From positions 1-9,214 of the forward strand of contig QMNL01000041.1 in the NCBI GenBank assembly GCA_003647755.1: a stretch of DNA of 9,214 nucleotides, read 5' to 3'. The notes under the pieces are model-generated. The model searched no databases. It was not told the origin of the DNA and saw only the letters and a list, made by a program, of their open reading frames with translations. The position numbers and the translations under genes were made by a program. Below are positions 5,361 through 9,214 of the stretch, in pieces (within the stretch, counting starts at the first letter, position 1; the number at the start of each line of letters is the position of its first letter). This DNA is from Candidatus Coatesiibacteriota bacterium. Lineage in GTDB: Bacteria > B130-G9.

Positions 5361-6095
5361 ATGGCGGAGCTTTGCGTCAACATCGATCATGTTGCGACCA
5401 TACGACAGGCCAGGCGCACGTTTGAGCCTGACCCAGTTTTCGCAGCTACTATAGTCCATTTGGCAGGAGCGCACGGGATCACGATCCACTTGCGTGAGGA
5501 TAGGCGGCACATCAACGATCGGGACCTTCGCCTGATCCGAGACATCTGCCAGATAAAGCTGAATCTGGAGATGGCCGCGACTGATGAGATGACCAACATC
5601 GCCTGCGAGGTCATCCCTGACCAGATAACGTTGGTGCCGGAGGGTCGCCAGGAGATCACCACGGAGGGCGGCCTGGACGTGGACGCCGATCAAGGCTCGA
5701 TACGAAGGACGATAGATGCAGCCAAGGAGATTGGAATCGAGACGAGTCTGTTCATAGACCCCGTCAAGAAACAGATAGATGCTGCCAAACAGATCGGCGC
5801 AGACGCGGTTGAGATGCACACAGGCAATTACGCCAACGCTCATGGCCTGGCGGAGCAAGCCCATGAACTGGAGATAGTCGCCGAGGCGTGCGCCTATGCT
5901 GACAATATCGGCCTGGATGTTTATGCCGGCCACGGGCTAACTTACTACAACGTTGCGCCCGTCGCAGGGATCGGTGATATCCAGGAGCTGAACATCGGGC
6001 ACAGCATCATAGCCCGAGCGGTGTTTGTAGGCCTCGACAAGGCCGTCAGAGAAATGCTGGCGCTTATAAGGAGAGCTTACTCCACACCCAGTTGA
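5361..6095 (+). CDS. pdxJ: Pyridoxine 5'-phosphate synthase
   Basis: PdxJ condenses 1-deoxy-D-xylulose 5-phosphate with 3-amino-2-oxopropyl phosphate to form pyridoxine 5'-phosphate in the DXP-dependent vitamin B6 pathway. The 244-residue TIM-barrel protein is full length. Family motifs appear in order: VNIDHVATIR (6-15), EPDP (22-25), GITIHLREDRRHI (39-51) with the active-site His43, LNLEMA (67-72) with Glu70, LVPEGRQEITTEGGLDV (91-107), TSLFIDP, VEMHTGNYA, VYAGHGLTYYN and ELNIGHSIIARAVFVGL. ATG 5361 starts one base after the ybbR-like stop, with a strong AGGAGGAG at 5348-5355. It is the last plus-strand gene of the operon, and its final 32 bases overlap the convergent minus-strand gene. No acpS follows, unlike in many pdxJ loci. 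Confidence 0.97.
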   Translation: MAELCVNIDHVATIRQARRTFEPDPVFAATIVHLAGAHGITIHLREDRRHINDRDLRLIRDICQIKLNLEMAATDEMTNIACEVIPDQITLVPEGRQEITTEGGLDVDADQGSIRRTIDAAKEIGIETSLFIDPVKKQIDAAKQIGADAVEMHTGNYANAHGLAEQAHELEIVAEACAYADNIGLDVYAGHGLTYYNVAPVAGIGDIQELNIGHSIIARAVFVGLDKAVREMLALIRRAYSTPS

Positions 6096-6861
6096 TCCCA
6101 TAAACGACAAGGTGCGCAAGCAAGGTTATCGTTACGACCTCGGGGAGTCTGCCCTTCATGGAGGCGCGCCATTCCCGGGGCACACAATCGATGTCGCTTT
6201 TCTTGATTGTGATGTCGGCGCCTATGACCATTGATCCCATGATGCATATCAGCATCGCCGCCGGCACCGGTTGGTTGAGGCAGACTGCCCTGATGCCCCC
6301 CAGAATGATCCCTAATGGTATCCCCATTATCCATCCGAAGCCGAAAATGCCCATGAAGATACCCATGAAATAGCCCTCAGCAACGGCAAGGCCCGCGCTG
6401 ATGAATAGCGAGAGACTCAGCAGCTTGACGGCGGTGCTGCCGGGGAAGAAAATCGTTCCAAGAAGCCCGAAAGGTGAAAGAAGAACAAGCAGCTCGAGGA
6501 ACCAAGCCCCGCCGAAGGCCAACATCCCTGCAATCCCCTCATCCGTCACCGAGCGCCGATAGTCCTTCGTTTGCCTCACAAACGCACCACCTGTTGTGCG
6601 CTGGTCATATTCATCAACGACACGACGGAGCCTCCCGCCAAACCCTATCTCCTCGAATGTGGCCTGCTGAAGCTGCGCCTCGACTACCGTCAGCTCGATC
6701 GGCAGCTCGCCTTTCTGGCCCAGGAAAAGGTCAGTCAGCTCCTCCATGTCCAGCTCAATGGCGCCGGAAGCATAGAGCGACGCAGCAGCCTTTTGAGCCG
6801 TTTCTGGCGTCTCGTTACCGTCATAAATCAAAATGTACGGTATCTTCCTGAGCTTGCCCAC
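6064..6861 (-). CDS. Unrecognised protein with about five membrane segments
   Basis: A 265-residue protein I cannot assign to a family. The first ~100 residues look soluble and cytoplasmic (KIPYILIYDGNETPETAQKA, then an acidic stretch ELDMEELTDLF and a VVEAQLQQATFEEIGFGGRL segment). The second half is hydrophobic and rich in Gly, with about five likely membrane segments near residues 109-138, 145-163, 164-191, 199-216 and 241-260, including GYFMGIFMGIFGFGWIMGIPLGIILGGI. A polar stretch ITIKKSDIDCVPREWRASMKGR lies before the last one. Start GTG 6861 has GGAGG at 6872-6868 six bases ahead. GTG 6897 is possible (277 residues) but has no ribosome site. The stop TAA at 6066-6064 lies inside the end of pdxJ. 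The overlap leaves no room for a terminator between them. Coding is supported by length and membrane-like composition. Confidence 0.72.
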   Translation of the reverse strand: MGKLRKIPYILIYDGNETPETAQKAAASLYASGAIELDMEELTDLFLGQKGELPIELTVVEAQLQQATFEEIGFGGRLRRVVDEYDQRTTGGAFVRQTKDYRRSVTDEGIAGMLAFGGAWFLELLVLLSPFGLLGTIFFPGSTAVKLLSLSLFISAGLAVAEGYFMGIFMGIFGFGWIMGIPLGIILGGIRAVCLNQPVPAAMLICIMGSMVIGADITIKKSDIDCVPREWRASMKGRLPEVVTITLLAHLVVYGINWVWSKLSL

Positions 6862-6912
6862 CACGCTCCTCCAGGAAACGTATCTGCTTTCACCCACTTC
6901 TATCGTGTTGCA

Positions 6913-6940
6913 ACTTTAGCAGAGCACTCTGATCAGGCAA
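6913..6940 (-). promoter_or_regulatory. Candidate promoter of the minus-strand membrane-protein gene
   Basis: On the minus strand TTGCCT (6940-6935) is followed after 16 bases by TAAAGT (6918-6913), with an extended TG upstream of the -10. A transcript would start near 6906 and leave a leader of about 45 bases before GTG 6861, which supports that start over GTG 6897. The spacer contains the inverted repeat CAGAG-CA-CTCTG (6920-6931), and TTTAGC (6915-6920) / GCTAAA (6942-6947) brackets the promoter. Confidence 0.35.
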
Positions 6941-7032
6941 AGCTAAATCGGGACGCCAAAAATCAGACTGACCGTCCGGGAAATTGTCTGTAGAACAGGC
7001 TAGGCACGTAAATGGATGGGGCTGTTTTTTTG

Positions 7033-7060
7033 TTGCGTTCTGTTGAACAGGGGCTATAGT
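7033..7060 (+). promoter_or_regulatory. Candidate sigma-70 promoter for groESL
   Basis: TTGCGT (7033-7038), a 16-base spacer and TATAGT (7055-7060, five of six to consensus). Transcription would begin near 7067, about 145 bases before groES, placing the CIRCE operator in the leader. A competing candidate is TTGAGT (7103-7108) with AGTAAT (7127-7132), 18 bases apart, starting close to the operator. I cannot decide between them. Confidence 0.4.
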
Positions 7061-7079
7061 TATATGGGGAGTGGGGAAC

Positions 7080-7128
7080 ACTTTGAGTGGCGTGTTGTTA
7101 CTTTGAGTGCAGTGGTTTTGTTTGAGAG
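7080..7128 (+). repeat. TTTGAG repeats at about 20-base spacing
   Basis: ACTTTGAGTG occurs at 7080-7089 and again, identical, at 7100-7109. A shorter match TTTGAGAG follows at 7121-7128. Spacings of 20 and 19 bases are close to two helical turns, as expected for a protein bound repeatedly on one face of the DNA. The repeats lie between the upstream groESL promoter candidate and CIRCE. Confidence 0.5.
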
Positions 7129-7151
7129 TAATTTTTTTGGAGGTTCGGTAG

Positions 7152-7177
7152 TAGCACTCGATAAGGGTGAGTGCTAA
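7152..7177 (+). promoter_or_regulatory. CIRCE operator (HrcA binding site) of groESL
   Basis: TAGCACTC (7152-7159), nine bases (7160-7168) and GAGTGCTAA (7169-7177). This matches the CIRCE consensus TTAGCACTC-N9-GAGTGCTAA except for the first base of the left arm (G for T at 7151). CIRCE is bound by the repressor HrcA, which releases it when GroEL is busy with unfolded protein, so groESL is most likely heat-inducible through HrcA. No hrcA gene is in the window. Confidence 0.95.
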
Positions 7178-7212
7178 CATAAACAGTAACAACTTCAACA
7201 GGAGGTTTGCTT

Positions 7213-7500
7213 ATGAAGTTTAAGCCTTTGCATGACAGAATCCTGGTCAAGCGAATCGAGGAGACCGAGGTTAAAAAGGGCAGCATCATCATCCCCGACA
7301 CGGCCAAGGAAAAGCCCAGCCAGGGCGAGGTGGTAGCGGTCGGCCCGGGTCGCAGAGACGATCAGGGCAAGATCATGCCCATGGATGTCAAGGTTGGCGA
7401 CAGGGTGTTGTTCGGCAAGTATTCGGGCAGCGAGGTTAAGCTCGACGGTGATGAGTATGTGGTGATGAAGGAGGACGAGGTGCTTGGGATTCTCGGATGA
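7213..7500 (+). CDS. groES: Co-chaperonin GroES (Hsp10)
   Basis: GroES forms the heptameric lid that closes the GroEL folding chamber. The 95 residues match the family: MKFKPLHDRILVKR, the mobile loop around residues 16-32 with the GroEL-contacting hydrophobic stretch SIIIP, then GEVVAVGPG and the C-terminal KVGDRVLFGKYSGSEVKLDGDEYVVMKEDEVLGIL. ATG 7213 follows a very strong AGGAGG (7200-7205) by seven bases; a TTG at 7207 overlaps the spacing and is rejected. It is the first gene of the CIRCE-controlled pair, and 64 bases separate it from groEL. Confidence 0.98.
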   Translation: MKFKPLHDRILVKRIEETEVKKGSIIIPDTAKEKPSQGEVVAVGPGRRDDQGKIMPMDVKVGDRVLFGKYSGSEVKLDGDEYVVMKEDEVLGILG

Positions 7501-7517
7501 TAGTCCCGAGATTCTCG
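7491..7517 (+). promoter_or_regulatory. Alternative small hairpins at the groES stop codon
   Basis: TCTCGG (7491-7496) can pair with CCGAGA (7506-7511) around the groES TGA. Alternatively CGAGA-T-TCTCG (7507-7517) can fold on itself. The octamer GATTCTCG occurs twice (7488-7495 and 7510-7517). There is no T run, so this is not an intrinsic terminator. A role in mRNA processing or in setting the groES:groEL ratio is possible but unproven. Confidence 0.25.
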
Positions 7518-7564
7518 TTGGAACTGTGGAACATATAACAATTTTAGTATGAGAGGAGACCAAT

Positions 7565-9184
7565 ATGGCGAAGCAGCTTAAATTCTCTGAGGAAGCGAGA
7601 AACGCTATGCAGAAGGGCGTTACTCAGCTGGCTGAGGCAGTTAAGACAACGCTGGGTCCGAAGGGCCGGAATGTCGTTTTGGATAAGAAGTTTGGGTCAC
7701 CGACCATAACAAAGGACGGTGTTACGGTCGCCAAGGAGATCGAGCTTGAGGACCCGTTTGAGAACATGGGCGCCCAGATGGTTCACGAGGTTGCGAGCAA
7801 GACTTCGGACGTTGCTGGGGACGGGACAACCACGGCGACTGTTCTGGCAGAGGCTATGTTTCGTGAGGGCATCAGGAATGTCGTCGCTGGTGCGAACCCG
7901 ATGGGACTGAAACGTGGGATCGATACCGCCGTTGAGGCAATCGTTGGCGAGTTGAAGAAGATCAGCGTTCCGACGGAGACAAGGGAGCAGATCACGCAGG
8001 TTGCCACGATCTCTGCGAATAACGAGAAAAAGATAGGCGAGTTGATAGCGGATGCGATGGAGAAGGTTGGCAAGGATGGCGTCATCACCGTTGAGGAGGC
8101 AAAGGCGATGGAGACCACGCTTGACCTCGTCGAGGGGATGCAGTTCGACCGCGGCTATCTTTCGCCTTATTTTGTGACGGATTCGGAGCGGATGGAGTGC
8201 GTCTTGGAGGACCCCTACATCCTGATCCACGAGAAGAAAATCAGCAACATGAAGGACCTTCTTCCCATTCTTGAGCAGATAGCGAGGATGGGCAAGCCTC
8301 TTGTGGTCGTGGCTGAGGACATCGAGGGCGAGGCGCTTGCAACGCTGGTTGTCAACAAGCTGCGCGGGACTCTCTCAGTTGCAGCGGTGAAGGCACCTGG
8401 TTTTGGCGAGCGTAGGAAGGCCATGCTTGGTGACATTGCTGTTTTGACAGGTGGCAAGGCGATCACTGAGGACCTTGGCTTGAAGCTGGAGAAGATCACG
8501 CTGGCAGACCTTGGGACTGCCAAGAAGGTCGTCATTGATAAGGACAACACCACGATAGTGAGAGGTGGGGGCAAGTCTGCCGACATTGAGGGTCGAGTTA
8601 AGCAGATCAAGAACCAGATCGAGACATCGACCTCAGATTACGACAGAGAGAAGTTGCAGGAGCGCCTCGCCAAGTTGGTTGGTGGCGTTGCTGTTCTGAA
8701 GATTGGTGCGGCTACCGAGAGCGAGATGAAGGAGCGCAAGGCGCGTGTTGAGGATGCGTTGAACGCGACTCGTGCTGCGGTCGAGGAGGGCATTGTCCCA
8801 GGTGGCGGAGTTGCCTATCTTCGCTCGCTTTCAGTGCTTGATAAGCTGAAGGTGGATGGAGACGAGAAGGTCGGGGTTGATATAGTGAGGAAAGCGGTCA
8901 TTGAGCCGCTCAAGCACATCGCTGAGAACGCGGGACAAGAAGGCTCAATCGTTGTGGAGCATGTCAAGAAAGAGAAGGGGAACGTCGGTTTTGATGCCCA
9001 GAAACTCGAATACGTTGACATGATGAAAGCGGGCATCATCGACCCCACGAAGGTCTCTAGGGTAGCGCTTCAGAACGCCGCAAGTGTTGCTGGGCTGATG
9101 ATCACGACCGAGGCGATGATAACTGACATCCCAGAGAAGGAGCCCCCAACACCTCCGGTGCCACCAGGCGGTGGGATGTATTAG
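7565..9184 (+). CDS. groEL: Chaperonin GroEL (Hsp60)
   Basis: GroEL forms the double-ring ATP-driven folding chamber. The 539-residue chain is complete and collinear with the family: KTTLGPKGRNVVLDKKFGSPTITKDGVTVA, the ATP-binding loop VAGDGTTTATVLA (83-95, Asp86 equivalent to E. coli Asp87), the signature around ATISANNE, the apical EGMQFDRGYLSPYFV, the intermediate-domain VEDALNATRAAVEEGIVPGGGVA with the ATPase Asp, and the C-terminal GLMITTEAMITDIPEK. ATG 7565 is preceded by AGGAG (7554-7558) with a six-base gap. The tail differs from the classical Gly-Gly-Met repeat: after IPEK it is proline-rich and ends GGGMY with a single GGM. Transcribed with groES under CIRCE control. Only 30 bases follow the stop, without a visible terminator. 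Confidence 0.99.
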   Translation: MAKQLKFSEEARNAMQKGVTQLAEAVKTTLGPKGRNVVLDKKFGSPTITKDGVTVAKEIELEDPFENMGAQMVHEVASKTSDVAGDGTTTATVLAEAMFREGIRNVVAGANPMGLKRGIDTAVEAIVGELKKISVPTETREQITQVATISANNEKKIGELIADAMEKVGKDGVITVEEAKAMETTLDLVEGMQFDRGYLSPYFVTDSERMECVLEDPYILIHEKKISNMKDLLPILEQIARMGKPLVVVAEDIEGEALATLVVNKLRGTLSVAAVKAPGFGERRKAMLGDIAVLTGGKAITEDLGLKLEKITLADLGTAKKVVIDKDNTTIVRGGGKSADIEGRVKQIKNQIETSTSDYDREKLQERLAKLVGGVAVLKIGAATESEMKERKARVEDALNATRAAVEEGIVPGGGVAYLRSLSVLDKLKVDGDEKVGVDIVRKAVIEPLKHIAENAGQEGSIVVEHVKKEKGNVGFDAQKLEYVDMMKAGIIDPTKVSRVALQNAASVAGLMITTEAMITDIPEKEPPTPPVPPGGGMY

Positions 9185-9214
9185 AGAATCCTCGAAAAGC
9201 GAAAGAAGAACACA

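Noticed and set aside
5331..5933. 200-codon minus-strand frame opposite pdxJ
   Set aside because: pdxJ is unmistakable on the plus strand, and the antisense frame has no independent support.
6474..6993. Plus-strand frames opposite the membrane-protein gene
   Set aside because: They are Ser/Pro/Arg-rich shadow translations without ribosome sites, whereas the minus strand gives a coherent membrane protein.
7088..7102. Sigma-54 promoter (TGGC...) upstream of groES
   Set aside because: The required GC dinucleotide is not at the right distance from GG; position 7101-7102 is CT.
1..9214. tRNA, rRNA or other known structured RNA genes
   Set aside because: I saw no cloverleaf, TTC-loop (GGTTCRA) pattern or rRNA segment on either strand.

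Overview
The window comes from a bacterium with a moderately GC-rich genome. The order folK - deoxynucleoside kinase - panB - panC - panD - ybbR-like - pdxJ, together with a CIRCE/HrcA-type groESL operon, resembles deltaproteobacteria and several uncultured candidate phyla. The sequence alone does not fix the taxon. No phage, plasmid or CRISPR genes are present. Apart from one repeat-rich spacer, this is a housekeeping region.

Layout. (1) Positions 1-49 appear to hold the first 16 codons of a minus-strand gene running off the left edge. (2) Positions 50-857 hold no convincing gene. Positions 341-608 carry a cluster of short GC-rich hairpins, partly in inverted copies, like a REP/BIME element. 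A promoter-like sequence for the downstream operon follows. (3) Positions 858-6095 are seven closely spaced plus-strand genes, probably one main transcription unit: folK (folate), a deoxynucleoside kinase (nucleotide salvage), panB, panC and panD (pantothenate/CoA), a YbbR-domain membrane protein and pdxJ (vitamin B6). The unit is mainly cofactor synthesis. panB, panC and panD together supply pantoate, beta-alanine and their condensation, but ketopantoate reductase is not here. (4) Positions 6064-6861 (possibly to 6897) encode an unrecognised minus-strand protein with about five membrane segments. Its 3' end overlaps that of pdxJ. (5) Positions 6862-7212 are a divergent control region with candidate promoters on both strands, a 20-nt-spaced repeat and a clear CIRCE operator. 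(6) groES and groEL (7213-9184) close the window.

The points most worth a second look are the kinase Walker A motif, where threonine replaces the lysine; the compound hairpin array; and the unknown membrane protein divergent from groESL. I did not find convincing evidence of a wholly new multi-gene system.
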